From contig DXCO01000019.1 of assembly GCA_019115945.1 (NCBI GenBank), positions 1 to 64,000 of the forward strand: a DNA stretch of 64,000 nt, read 5' to 3'. A program made the position numbers and the translations under genes. Numbering within the stretch: the stretch's first letter is position 1; each line of letters opens with the position of its first letter. The DNA comes from Candidatus Borkfalkia excrementavium (GTDB lineage Bacteria; Bacillota; Clostridia; Christensenellales; Borkfalkiaceae). The notes beneath the pieces are model-generated. The model did no database searches, was not told the origin of the DNA, and saw only the letters and a program-made list of their open reading frames with translations. Positions 1 through 8,522 of this stretch are shown here, one piece after another.

Positions 1-2
1 GG

Positions 3-320
3 AAAGGAGTGGAGGTGATCGAGGGAGAGATATGCCCGGATCATATCCATATGCTGGTAAGTATCCCACCCAAAATGAGCGTTGCGGGATTCATGGGGTA
101 TTTGAAAGGGAAGAGTAGTTTGATGATATATCAAAAATGGGGGAATATGAAATTTGCATACCGCAACCGCGAATTTTGGTGTAAGGGATACTATGTAGAC
201 ATAGTAGGAAAGAACACGGCAGCGATAAAAGAATATATAGCAAACCAGTTGAAGAAGGATAAGGAAAGCGAGCAGTTAAGCATATTTGACCCGCGGGACC
301 CGTTTACGGGTAGCAAGTAA
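3..320 (+). mobile_element. tnpA: IS200/IS605-family Y1 transposase TnpA, 5' end cut off by window edge
   Basis: Protein ..EGEICPDHIHMLVSIPPKMSVAGFMGYLKGKSSLMIYQKW..FWCKGYYVDIVGKNTAAIKEYIANQ matches IS200-type TnpA, including the HxH motif; the frame is open to the window edge. Confidence 0.9.
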
Positions 321-396
321 CCAATGCATGGCTGGCAGGCCAATAAAAAGCGCACTTGTGCGCAGCCGGTAAAGTTTAGGGTTATACCCGAAAATG

Positions 397-426
397 AAAA
401 TCCCCGCGTGGAAACGCGGGGATTTT
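397..426. repeat. Perfect hairpin downstream of tnpA; IS200-type right-end structure and/or terminator
   Basis: AAAATCCCCGCGT-ggaa-ACGCGGGGATTTT perfect inverted repeat; another small palindrome GCGCACTTGTGCGC lies just upstream. Confidence 0.6.
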
Positions 427-467
427 TATTCGGTGCCGAAGCGCGCCGCTTCAAAAACATTTTGAGA

Positions 468-1307
468 TCAGCGCATCTTGTTTTTCATGCTCGCTTCATA
501 ACATAAAACGGTCGCGGCAACGCCCACGTTGAGCGAATCGCACTTGCCCAGCATAGGAATGGCGATCATTTTATATTCCCCGTCGTACCATTCGCGCGTT
601 ATGCCGTAACGCTCGCTTCCCATTACGAGCGCGGTTTTTATGCCGAACGGTTCATCGTAATAGTACTTTTCCGCCCGCGTATCCGCAAGATAAACGGTAA
701 AGCCGTGTTCTTTGAGCCACTTGCGGCAGAGGGCGACGCTTTCAAATTCGAATACGGGAACGGAGAGGATGGCGCCCTGGCTGCCTTTGATGAGTTTGGG
801 ATGCGTCAGCCGCGCTTTCCGGTTGCATAAAAATACGCCGTCCAGTCCCGCGCCGTCCGCCATGCGCAGCATCGTGCCCACGTTCCCCGGGATCTCGATG
901 CCGTCCAAAACCAGAATGACCGCATTTTTCGGCGGGTTGAAAGAGGCGATATCGTGCGAGGGGAGTCTGGCAAGCGCCATCAGCCCGTCCGGCTGTCCGC
1001 GTTCGGAGATCTTTTCAAACGTCTTTTCCGAAACGGTATATAAAAGATCCGTTTTTCCGGCAAGTTTCTCTGCAAGTTCGCAGGCTTCGGGCGTGCGGAT
1101 ATGGTCGGGGCAGAGGATGAGCGAATCGATCGGGGTGTCGAATTGCTCGCACATTTTCAGGATCCATATCCCTTCCGCAACGAAAAGTTTGTGCGGGTTG
1201 GGTTTTGAATTGGAAAGAATGCCCTTGATCTGCTTGATCTTCGGGTTTTGTTCGCCGATCGGCAGAAATGCATGCCGCCCGATCACTTCTTGAATGTCCA
1301 TAGGCAA
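468..1307 (-). CDS. TrmH/SpoU-family RNA methyltransferase
   Basis: VLDGIEIPGNVGTMLRMADGAGLDGVFLC ... LVMGSERYGI ... IPMLGKCDSLNVGVAATVLCYE SPOUT motifs. Confidence 0.9.
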   Translation of the reverse strand: MPMDIQEVIGRHAFLPIGEQNPKIKQIKGILSNSKPNPHKLFVAEGIWILKMCEQFDTPIDSLILCPDHIRTPEACELAEKLAGKTDLLYTVSEKTFEKISERGQPDGLMALARLPSHDIASFNPPKNAVILVLDGIEIPGNVGTMLRMADGAGLDGVFLCNRKARLTHPKLIKGSQGAILSVPVFEFESVALCRKWLKEHGFTVYLADTRAEKYYYDEPFGIKTALVMGSERYGITREWYDGEYKMIAIPMLGKCDSLNVGVAATVLCYEASMKNKMR

Positions 1308-1382
1308 ATATTAGCAGAATTTTTACGATAAGTCAAGCCGTACGCAAGCGGGGAGAGGAAACGATCCGTAGGAAAAAATCAA

Positions 1383-1419
1383 AAAGTCCCTCTGCGGCAA
1401 TTTGCCGCAGAGGGACTTT
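1383..1419. terminator. Hairpin terminator
   Basis: AAAGTCCCTCTGCGGCAA/TTGCCGCAGAGGGACTTT. Confidence 0.8.
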
Positions 1420-1422
1420 GGG

Positions 1423-2501
1423 TTATCCCTCGTATTCCTGGAACAGATCGGGGGCGGAATGCCCCATAATGGAATACTGCGCTTCGATGTCGATCGTTCG
1501 GTTGCTATCGTTCAAAGTAATGTCATATCCTGCGTAAGAGCCGCTGGCCAAAGTGTTTCTGACTCCGTGTATGTGCGCATCCGTTCTGGAGCACGCAACG
1601 GGGTGAACGAGCAGGTTGTGGCCGTAAATATAATTCTTTGAATTGCTCAGCCAGGTACGCATCTGCGAATCGTCCGTTGCGGGAACGTAAATTTTCAGAT
1701 CTTTATGGGCGGTAAACGCGCCGCCTTCGATCATCACGTCAGAAACGCCGTTATATTCGTCTTCGTCTCCCTCCATGGTAACCGAGGCGAGTTTGATATG
1801 GGAAAAAGCGTCTTCCTGCACGCGCGAGACATCCGCTCCGACAACTACATTCTCGATGAATTGATTGTAAGAGGCCGCATGGTTAAAGACCTGACTGAAC
1901 CCCGAAACGGTATACGTTTTGCTTTCTTTGTCATAATTTGCCTGCGGTTCGCTCGCCGCGGGCAAAAGCCGCAGGATCTTCGCTCCGCCCTCGTCCGTCT
2001 GAATGAGCGCGCCGTTTTCGACGGAAAATTCACCTTCGCCGGATACGGTGATGCTCTTCAGATTTTTCAGCCCCGCAAGCGCGTTATAATCGATCATGGA
2101 AATGTCTGCGGGAAAACCCGCGATCTCTTCGATGGACGACAGATTGAACGCATACGCGCCGATGCTGAAATAGACGCTCAGATCATCTGCAAAGGTCAGT
2201 TTTTTGAGCGAACTCTCTTCCAGCGCGTTTTCCGCGATCCCGTCCACTTCCAGTCCGCGGAATTTTGCGGGAACGGTCGCTTCGGTCGCGCCCTCTTCCG
2301 CACCGATCACGTGCACGTCTCTGTCTTTGACCTCAAAAACGAGCCCGTTTTCGGTATAGGTGCCGTTTTTCGGAGCGTTCCCTCCGCTTCCGCCGCAGGC
2401 GGCGAAAGCGGAGCGTTCCCTCCGCTTCCGCCGCAGGCGGCGAAAGCGACGGCCATACTCAGCAGGATCAGAGTAAGAATGGACGTAAATAATTTTTTCA
2501 T
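1423..2501 (-). pseudogene. BspA/LRR-like lipoprotein, frameshifted by a 38-bp tandem duplication (possible phase-variable OFF allele)
   Basis: Signal peptide/lipobox MKKLFTSILTLILLSMAVAFAACGGSGGNAP is in a different frame from the body (HVIGAEEGATEATVPAKFRGLEVDGIAENALEESSLKKLTF...). Deleting one 38-bp copy joins them in frame. RBS aaggaggt lies upstream of the ATG at 2501. Confidence 0.8.
2371..2448. repeat. Two perfect tandem copies of a 38-bp unit (2371-2408, 2409-2446) plus 2 bp
   Basis: cggagcgttccctccgcttccgccgcaggcggcgaaag repeated twice head to tail. Confidence 0.97.
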
Positions 2502-2639
2502 ATTCAACAAGACCTCCTTATTTGGTCACGGTTATTATATCATAGTATTTTCGGTTCAGTCAACTTCCGTAAATATAAAGTGGCAACGGATTTTTTTGCC
2601 GCATACATTGTAAGAGAACCTATTTACGGCGGCAAAATT

Positions 2640-3851
2640 ATGAACAAAGGATACGGTCGCACCGCATTATCATGTTATGCGGGCGTAGTGAATCAGTCAA
2701 TCATCACCAATGTCACCGCTCTTTTATTCGTGCCCTTTATCCAACTGTACGGATTTTCGCTCGTACGTCTCGGGCTTCTGACGGCGGTCAATTTTGCCGC
2801 GCAGGTATGCGCGGATCTGTTTCTGCTCTTTTTTATCGACAAGTGTTCGCTGAAAAAGTTGGCGATCGCCGCTTCCGCCATGAGTTTTGCGGGGCTTTTG
2901 TTTTACGGTTTCGTGCCCTTGCTCTTTTCGGGGGAGCTCGTATATGCGGGCATCGTGCTCGCGACCTGCGTCTTTGCCTTTTCGGGCGGCATGCTCGAAG
3001 TCGTGCTCTCTAACGTGGCGGACAGATTGCCGTCCGGCTCCGGGGTTTCCATCTGCCTGTTGCATACGGCGTACGCCTGGACGCAGGTCGCGCTCGCGGC
3101 CGTCGTCTGGCTGTGGCTCGGCGTGTTCGGCACAAGGTGCTGGAATTTCGTCATGTTCCTGTTCGCCCTCATTCCCGCCGCGACGCTCGCGCTCCTTGCA
3201 CGGGCAAAAATAGATCGGGGCGAGGGGTGCGTCAAAGTCAAAAGTACGATCGGCGGACTGTATTTTCTCGCCCTTGCGGCGGTGTTTTTCGGTTACGGGG
3301 CCGAAGTTACGCTCAATCAGTGGATCGCCGCTTTTGCCGGCGAGGCGTTGGGGCTGGGCGAATATGTCAGCGAATTTATCGGCATGGCCTTGTTTGCTGC
3401 GTTTTTGGGCGCGGGCGGGCTGATTTATGTGAAAGTTTCTTCAAAGCGCCGTAAGTTTCCGTTCCCCGCTCTCATCGTTTCCTCCGCAATCGCCGGAGGC
3501 TGTTATTTGGCCGTTGCGCTGTTGCCTTCGCCCGTTTTGGCGCTCGTGGCGGCAACGGTGTGCGGGCTGTTCGTCGGCGTTCTGTCTCCGGGCATCATGA
3601 CCGCCGCAAGCGACAACCTTCCGCAGGCGGGCGCCTGGATGCTCGCCTCTTTGGCGGTCGCGGCGGATCTGGGAGCGGCGGCCCTTCCTGCTACGGCGGG
3701 AGCGCTTGCCGATATGTCAGGCATGCGGTTTGCCTTTTTGGTCTTGTCCGCAGTGCCTTTCGTGTCGGCTGTTTTGCTCGTATTTATGGCAAAGCACGGC
3801 CGAGCAAAAAAACTTCCCGTTGACTTTCCGACAAACAATAAAAATACTTGA
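2640..3851 (+). CDS. MFS-type transporter
   Basis: About 12 hydrophobic segments across 403 aa; MNKGYGRTALSCYAGVVNQSIITNVTALLF. Confidence 0.75.
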   Translation: MNKGYGRTALSCYAGVVNQSIITNVTALLFVPFIQLYGFSLVRLGLLTAVNFAAQVCADLFLLFFIDKCSLKKLAIAASAMSFAGLLFYGFVPLLFSGELVYAGIVLATCVFAFSGGMLEVVLSNVADRLPSGSGVSICLLHTAYAWTQVALAAVVWLWLGVFGTRCWNFVMFLFALIPAATLALLARAKIDRGEGCVKVKSTIGGLYFLALAAVFFGYGAEVTLNQWIAAFAGEALGLGEYVSEFIGMALFAAFLGAGGLIYVKVSSKRRKFPFPALIVSSAIAGGCYLAVALLPSPVLALVAATVCGLFVGVLSPGIMTAASDNLPQAGAWMLASLAVAADLGAAALPATAGALADMSGMRFAFLVLSAVPFVSAVLLVFMAKHGRAKKLPVDFPTNNKNT

Positions 3852-3879
3852 CTTTTTATACTATGTATAATATAGTATA
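3848..3879 (+). promoter_or_regulatory. Sigma-A-like promoter TTGACT-17-TATAGT overlapped by palindrome TATACTAT-n7-ATAGTATA
   Basis: -35 at 3848-3853, -10 at 3871-3876; 8-bp perfect arms 3857-3864 and 3872-3879. Confidence 0.6.
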
Positions 3880-4040
3880 GAGGACTCACTTTTTTGAAGG
3901 ACGCGCATGATTTCATAGATACATGCGCATATGCGAATGCTTACAGGGCAGGGGGACGGCATTCGCTTTTTGCCGGTGAGAAAGTAAAATACGGAAACGC
4001 CGCTTGATCCTTCGGGTATAAAGATGTTTCTGCGGCTGGT

Positions 4041-4826
4041 ATGGAAACTGCGAAAATGGATAAAATGAGAAAAATGCAGTCAAAAGAAAAAGAAACACGC
4101 TCTTCCGAACCGGAAACCGCGGCTTCCTGCGGCGAAAATACCGCGCTTGCGCCGGAACGCGCGGCCTCCCTGCAGGAAAAGAACGGCGCGGCGGAAAAAA
4201 AGAAGGGCGTTTACGGCGTTAAAATTTTCAATTATAAACTCGTCTATCTGCTCTTGATGGTGCTCGTCATGTCTTTTGCGGGGTTTGTGGTGGAAAATCT
4301 TTTCCGCCTTCTGCGCGACGGTGTGATCAACAGCCGCCGCCAGATCCTTCCCTTTTTGTTTGCCTACGGCATTGCAGTTTTCGTCATGTACGTTGCGATC
4401 GGGACGCCGCGCGAGATGCGCCTTTTCAAATGGAGCATCTTCAAAAAGGAAAGCAAACTCTCCTCCGCAAGCAAATACGTATGCTATTTTCTCGTCGTGT
4501 TCGCGTTCATTTTTTTCGGAGAGATGATGTTCGGCACGTTCGTCGAATGGGTCTCCGGCGTCGTCCTCTGGGATTATACGGGTATTCCTCTGCGGTTCAC
4601 GAAGTACACGAGCATTCCCACGGCGCTCGGCCTTGCCGCGGGGATCCTGATCTTTATGCGGTTCGTGTTCGAACCTCTCATGAAAAAGTTTGAAAAAATG
4701 GACGAAAGCACCGCATGGATCATCGATCTTTCCGTTGGGATTCCCATCGTGATCGACTGGCTCGTCATGCTGATTCTGATGCTCGGGTTTCAGTTTTCCG
4801 AAAACTGGTGGAGCATCACACTTTGA
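4041..4826 (+). CDS. Putative ABC transporter permease-type membrane protein (PF06541-like)
   Basis: Multi-TM; GFVVENLFRLLRDGVINSRRQILPFLFAYG...FFGEMMFGTFVEWVSGVVLWDYTGIPL. Confidence 0.6.
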   Translation: METAKMDKMRKMQSKEKETRSSEPETAASCGENTALAPERAASLQEKNGAAEKKKGVYGVKIFNYKLVYLLLMVLVMSFAGFVVENLFRLLRDGVINSRRQILPFLFAYGIAVFVMYVAIGTPREMRLFKWSIFKKESKLSSASKYVCYFLVVFAFIFFGEMMFGTFVEWVSGVVLWDYTGIPLRFTKYTSIPTALGLAAGILIFMRFVFEPLMKKFEKMDESTAWIIDLSVGIPIVIDWLVMLILMLGFQFSENWWSITL

Positions 4827-4840
4827 TGAGTGCAATAAAA

Positions 4841-4872
4841 CGCCCCGCCTTCCGTACGCGGAAGGCGGGGCG
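4841..4872. terminator. Hairpin terminator between convergent genes
   Basis: CGCCCCGCCTTCCG-tacg-CGGAAGGCGGGGCG, T-run on the minus strand. Confidence 0.8.
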
Positions 4873-4960
4873 TATGTCCTGTTCGGGCATGTTTTTCGCT
4901 TTTTTGTTGCCCTTAATAGTCGGGCGCTTCGCAAGAAAAACGCGGCAAAGCGCGGAAAAA

Positions 4961-5548
4961 TTAAAATTTCATGTTGTCGTCCGCAGCGTTTTGTTTTTGC
5001 GGTTTCTGGCGCGGATAATCGGAGAAAAAGGACACGTTTTTCGCGCGCATATTGTTCACGAAGAAAAAGAGGGGCGCGCCGAGCGCATAGACCCATACCG
5101 CTTCCGTCGCCGCAAGAGAGCCTGCGTACGTCCAATAGGTCGCGGCCTGCGTCCCGTAAGAGAGATCTCCGCACAAAAATACGATCACCACGGGGATCAC
5201 CAGCGCATTGAAAAGTACGGGGAAAAATCCGCCGACGGCGAATTTTAAGGCGCTTTTTTTCAGCAGCCTGCCCGCAAAGTAAGTGCACAGCGCCGCGGCA
5301 AGCGTCGCGAGCGAACCGATGAATACGTCGTAGACCAAAAAGGGCGACGCCAGGTTGCTCAGCATACACCCGATATAAAGGGCGGGCACCGCTTCGGGAA
5401 AAAACAGGGGAAGGATGCACAGCGCTTCGGCGGGGCGGATCTGTAAAAATCCGTTATACGCGAGCGCGCCGAACGCATAGGTGAGCGCAACGTACAGCGC
5501 GGCGATCACGCCCGCTCTGCACAGCCGTTTCGTGGCAATTTTTTGCAT
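4961..5548 (-). CDS. queT: QueT-family queuosine-precursor transporter
   Basis: CRAGVIAALYVALTYAFGALAYNGFLQIRPAEALCILPLFFPEAVPALYIGCMLSNL; six-TM ECF S-component-like. Confidence 0.8.
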   Translation of the reverse strand: MQKIATKRLCRAGVIAALYVALTYAFGALAYNGFLQIRPAEALCILPLFFPEAVPALYIGCMLSNLASPFLVYDVFIGSLATLAAALCTYFAGRLLKKSALKFAVGGFFPVLFNALVIPVVIVFLCGDLSYGTQAATYWTYAGSLAATEAVWVYALGAPLFFFVNNMRAKNVSFFSDYPRQKPQKQNAADDNMKF

Positions 5549-5558
5549 GATTCAGTTA

Positions 5559-5598
5559 CCTCGGTTGTTTTTAGGTAGTGTTTTCCGAAAACCTACCG
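5559..5598 (-). promoter_or_regulatory. Candidate preQ1-I-like riboswitch upstream of queT
   Basis: Minus strand GGTAG-GTTTTCGGAAAACA-CTACC-TAAAAACAACCGAGG: short hairpin, A-rich tail, CCG in tail able to pair with CGG in loop, tail overlapping the SD. Confidence 0.35.
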
Positions 5599-5617
5599 CA
5601 CAAGAGGATAACAAAAA

Positions 5618-5649
5618 ACCGCGCCGTTGTCAACAAATTTCGGCGCGGT
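5618..5649 (-). terminator. Intrinsic terminator of the 5686-5949 gene
   Basis: Minus strand ACCGCGCCG...CGGCGCGGTTTTTTGT. Confidence 0.7.
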
Positions 5650-5685
5650 GTGTGTAAAAATTGACGCTTTGGCGGACTTTGAGGG

Positions 5686-5949
5686 TCAGGAGACGATGAT
5701 GTTTTCCAGCAGCAGATAATCGAAATCCACCCCTTCCACGAAATCCCTCGGCAAAAATTTCACGTGGTTGAATTTCGCAAAGTTCATGATGTGCGTTTTC
5801 AAGAGTACGGGGGTGGGGCAGTCGAGTTCGCGGCAGATATCGAAAAGATAATTCAGAAAATGCGAATAGGTCAGTTTTTCGCCGCCCTCGTACACGAATT
5901 GTCTGCGTATTTTTCCGCCACGATAAATTTTTGCCCAAATTTTGAACAT
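5686..5949 (-). CDS. Hypothetical protein, 87 aa
   Basis: MFKIWAKIYRGGKIRRQFVYEGGEKLTYSHFLNYLFDICRELDCPTPVLLKTHIMNFAKFNHVKFLPRDFVEGVDFDYLLLENIIVS; terminator follows. Confidence 0.6.
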   Translation of the reverse strand: MFKIWAKIYRGGKIRRQFVYEGGEKLTYSHFLNYLFDICRELDCPTPVLLKTHIMNFAKFNHVKFLPRDFVEGVDFDYLLLENIIVS

Positions 5950-6134
5950 GCTCCGCACGGCCCTCTCGTTTTTCGAATCATTATATAGGAATTTTTCAAA
6001 AAAGTAAAATATAATTGACATATTTCCGACAAAAATATATACTATTTGAAAGAGAAGCCGAGGGCTCATACGCCTGTTTTGCCTTCGGCAAGATTCCCGC
6101 TTCCGCTCGGCGGAGGCGCAAAAAGGAGCATGGA

Positions 6135-6629
6135 ATGAAAAAACTGGAATCGGATATTTTGAAGATCCTCGAAGAAGACTGCCGCTATTCCGCCGCAAAG
6201 ATCGCCGTCATGCTGGGCAAGACGGAGCAGGAGATCTGCGCCGCGATCGAGAGCATGGAGGAGCGGGGCGTGATCGTCAAATATACGGCGATCGTCAACG
6301 GGGAACGCCTTTCCGACGAGACTGTCCAGGCCCTCATCGAGGTGCGCGTGACCCCGCAGAAGACGAACGGGTTCGACGCCATTGCGGAGGAGATCTATCG
6401 TTTCGACGAGGTGAAGAGTTGCTATCTGATGAGCGGCGGGTTCGATCTGGCGGTATTTATCGAGGGCAAATCTCTGCGCGAAGTCGCGCGTTTTGTTACG
6501 GAAAGGCTGTCCACGATCGACGATATCCTCTCCACGGCAACGCATTTTATTCTCAAAAAATATAAGATCGAGGGCACGGTCGCGGACAGGGAAGACGCCG
6601 CCAACATGAGATTATCGGTGCAGCCATGA
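6135..6629 (+). CDS. Lrp/AsnC-family transcriptional regulator
   Basis: MKKLESDILKILEEDCRYSAAKIAVMLGKTEQEICAAIESMEERGVIVKYTAIVN plus RAM-type C-terminal domain. Confidence 0.9.
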   Translation: MKKLESDILKILEEDCRYSAAKIAVMLGKTEQEICAAIESMEERGVIVKYTAIVNGERLSDETVQALIEVRVTPQKTNGFDAIAEEIYRFDEVKSCYLMSGGFDLAVFIEGKSLREVARFVTERLSTIDDILSTATHFILKKYKIEGTVADREDAANMRLSVQP

Positions 6630-7801
6630 GGAAATTTGTCAATTCTAAAGCGGAAAACTTAAAACCGAGCGGCATACGCAAATTTTTCGACATCGTCTCG
6701 GAAATGAAAGACGCGATCTCCCTCGGCGTGGGGGAGCCGGATTTCATCACGCCGTGGAATATCCGCAACGCCGCCGTGAAAAGCATTCAGCGCGGATATA
6801 CGCAATATACGGGCAACAGAGGCCTGACCGCCCTGCGGGAGCAGATCGCCCGCTATATGAAGGAGCGGTTCGGCGCAGAATATTCTCCCGAACATATTCT
6901 CGTTACGGTGGGTGCAAGCGAAGGAATCGACCTCGTGATGCGCGCGATCTGCGAGGAAGGGGACGAGATCCTCGTGCCGGATCCCGGTTACGTCTCTTAT
7001 TTCCCCTGCGTGCAACTTGCGGGCGGCACCGCCGTACCCGTGCACTGTTCGGCGGAAAACGGGTTTATCCTGACGCCTGAAGCGATCGAAAGGGCGGTCA
7101 CGCCGAAGACGAAAGCGATCGTGATGCCGTATCCGAACAACCCTACGGGCGGCATCATGACGAAGGAACAGTTGGAGGCGATCGTGCCCGTGATCGAAAA
7201 GCACGATCTCCTCGTCGTGTCCGACGAGATTTATGCGGAACTCACCTACGGCGGAAAGCACGTGTCCGTCGCATCTTTGCCGGGCATGAAGGAGCGCACC
7301 GTCGTCATCAACGGGTTTTCCAAGGCGTTCGCAATGACGGGCTGGCGCATCGGCTTCATCTGTTCTCCCCCCGAGATCGATGCGGCCGTTCTGAAAATTC
7401 ATCAGTATACTCTCCTTTGCGCCTCCACGGCTTCGCAGTACGCCGCGCTCGAGGGGCTGAAAGACGGGTTTGCCGACCGCTTTGCTTCCGTCGAGGCGAT
7501 GCGCGAAGAATACAACAAACGCCGCCGTTTCATGGTGGATTTTTTTAACGGGATCGGGTTGTCCTGTTTCGAACCGAGAGGGGCGTTTTACGTGTTTCCC
7601 TCCGTGGAAAGCCTCGGCATTGCGGGCGAAGAATTTGCAAACGGGCTCCTTCGCGCGGAAAAGATCGCGGTGGTGCCGGGCGACGCGTTCGGCGACGCCG
7701 GAAAATATCACGTGCGCTGTTCTTACGCCACGTCGATGGCCAATCTCGACGAGGCGTCGCGCCGTATCGAAAAATACGTGCGCGCGCTGCGGGCGCGATG
7801 A
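6626..7801 (+). CDS. PLP-dependent class I/II aminotransferase
   Basis: MPYPNNPTGG, SDEIYAELTYGG, INGFSKAFAMTGWRIGF motifs; 4-bp overlap with the Lrp gene. Confidence 0.95.
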   Translation: MRKFVNSKAENLKPSGIRKFFDIVSEMKDAISLGVGEPDFITPWNIRNAAVKSIQRGYTQYTGNRGLTALREQIARYMKERFGAEYSPEHILVTVGASEGIDLVMRAICEEGDEILVPDPGYVSYFPCVQLAGGTAVPVHCSAENGFILTPEAIERAVTPKTKAIVMPYPNNPTGGIMTKEQLEAIVPVIEKHDLLVVSDEIYAELTYGGKHVSVASLPGMKERTVVINGFSKAFAMTGWRIGFICSPPEIDAAVLKIHQYTLLCASTASQYAALEGLKDGFADRFASVEAMREEYNKRRRFMVDFFNGIGLSCFEPRGAFYVFPSVESLGIAGEEFANGLLRAEKIAVVPGDAFGDAGKYHVRCSYATSMANLDEASRRIEKYVRALRAR

Positions 7802-7850
7802 AGAAAACGCAATTTGCACAGGGGTTTCGGCCGCTTATCACGGTTTCAAC

Positions 7851-7921
7851 TTGACATCGCCGGCGGAAAGGTATATAATAGAAAGGTAAAAGTGGTTCCG
7901 CGCACAGGATGCGGAATCACT
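7851..7921 (+). promoter_or_regulatory. greA promoter (TTGACA-17-TATAAT) and 5'-terminal mRNA hairpin
   Basis: 7851-7856/7874-7879 promoter; hairpin AGTGGTTCCGC/GCGGAATCACT at 7891-7921. Confidence 0.7.
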
Positions 7922-7989
7922 ATTTTACAAATATCGGCGGCCGCCGGGCGGCGCCGGCAGAAATAAAAAATTTTTTCGGAGATGGTATC

Positions 7990-8466
7990 ATGGCGGAAGA
8001 ATTTATCATGACCCAAAAGGGGTACGACGAAGCGAAAGAGTATCTCAATTATTTGCAGACGGAAAAGAGAAAAGAGATCACCGAGCGCATCAAAGTGGCG
8101 CGCGGATTCGGGGATCTGAGCGAAAATGCCGAGTACGACGCGGCGAAAAACGAAGAGGCGCTCAACGAAAGCGAGATCCGCGAGCTGGAAAACAAGATCA
8201 AAAATGCCAAGATCATGGAAGAAAGCACGGACAACAGCATGGTGCATTTCGGCAACGTCGTCACCGTTTCGTATTTCGACGAAGAGGACGGAGATCTTGA
8301 AGAGACGTATACGCTGATGGGGTCGACGGAAGCGGATCCGGAAAACAACGTGATCAGCATCGATTCGCCCTTTGGTTCCGCGCTGATCGGCGCAAAATGC
8401 GGAGATACGGTCACCGTGCATTCCCCCCGCGGAGATTATCAGGTCAAAATTCTCGCAATCAAGTGA
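7990..8466 (+). CDS. greA: Transcription elongation factor GreA
   Basis: MTQKGYDEAKEYLNYLQTEKRKEITERIKVARGFGDLSENAEYDAAKNEEA. Confidence 0.95.
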   Translation: MAEEFIMTQKGYDEAKEYLNYLQTEKRKEITERIKVARGFGDLSENAEYDAAKNEEALNESEIRELENKIKNAKIMEESTDNSMVHFGNVVTVSYFDEEDGDLEETYTLMGSTEADPENNVISIDSPFGSALIGAKCGDTVTVHSPRGDYQVKILAIK

Positions 8467-8522
8467 CGTTTCGGGCCGAAGTTTGACGATACGCCCGATA
8501 TGTTTTAAGCAAGAGGAAATCA

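Noticed and set aside
2371-2448. CRISPR-like repeat
   Set aside because: Only two contiguous copies with no spacer; it is a simple tandem duplication.
1705-2613. 302-aa + strand ORF opposite the LRR-like lipoprotein
   Set aside because: Antisense shadow; the minus strand has the lipobox and LRR-like pattern.
4080-5420. 446-aa antisense ORF over the PF06541-like gene and queT
   Set aside because: Crosses a strong terminator and two supported genes; biased composition.
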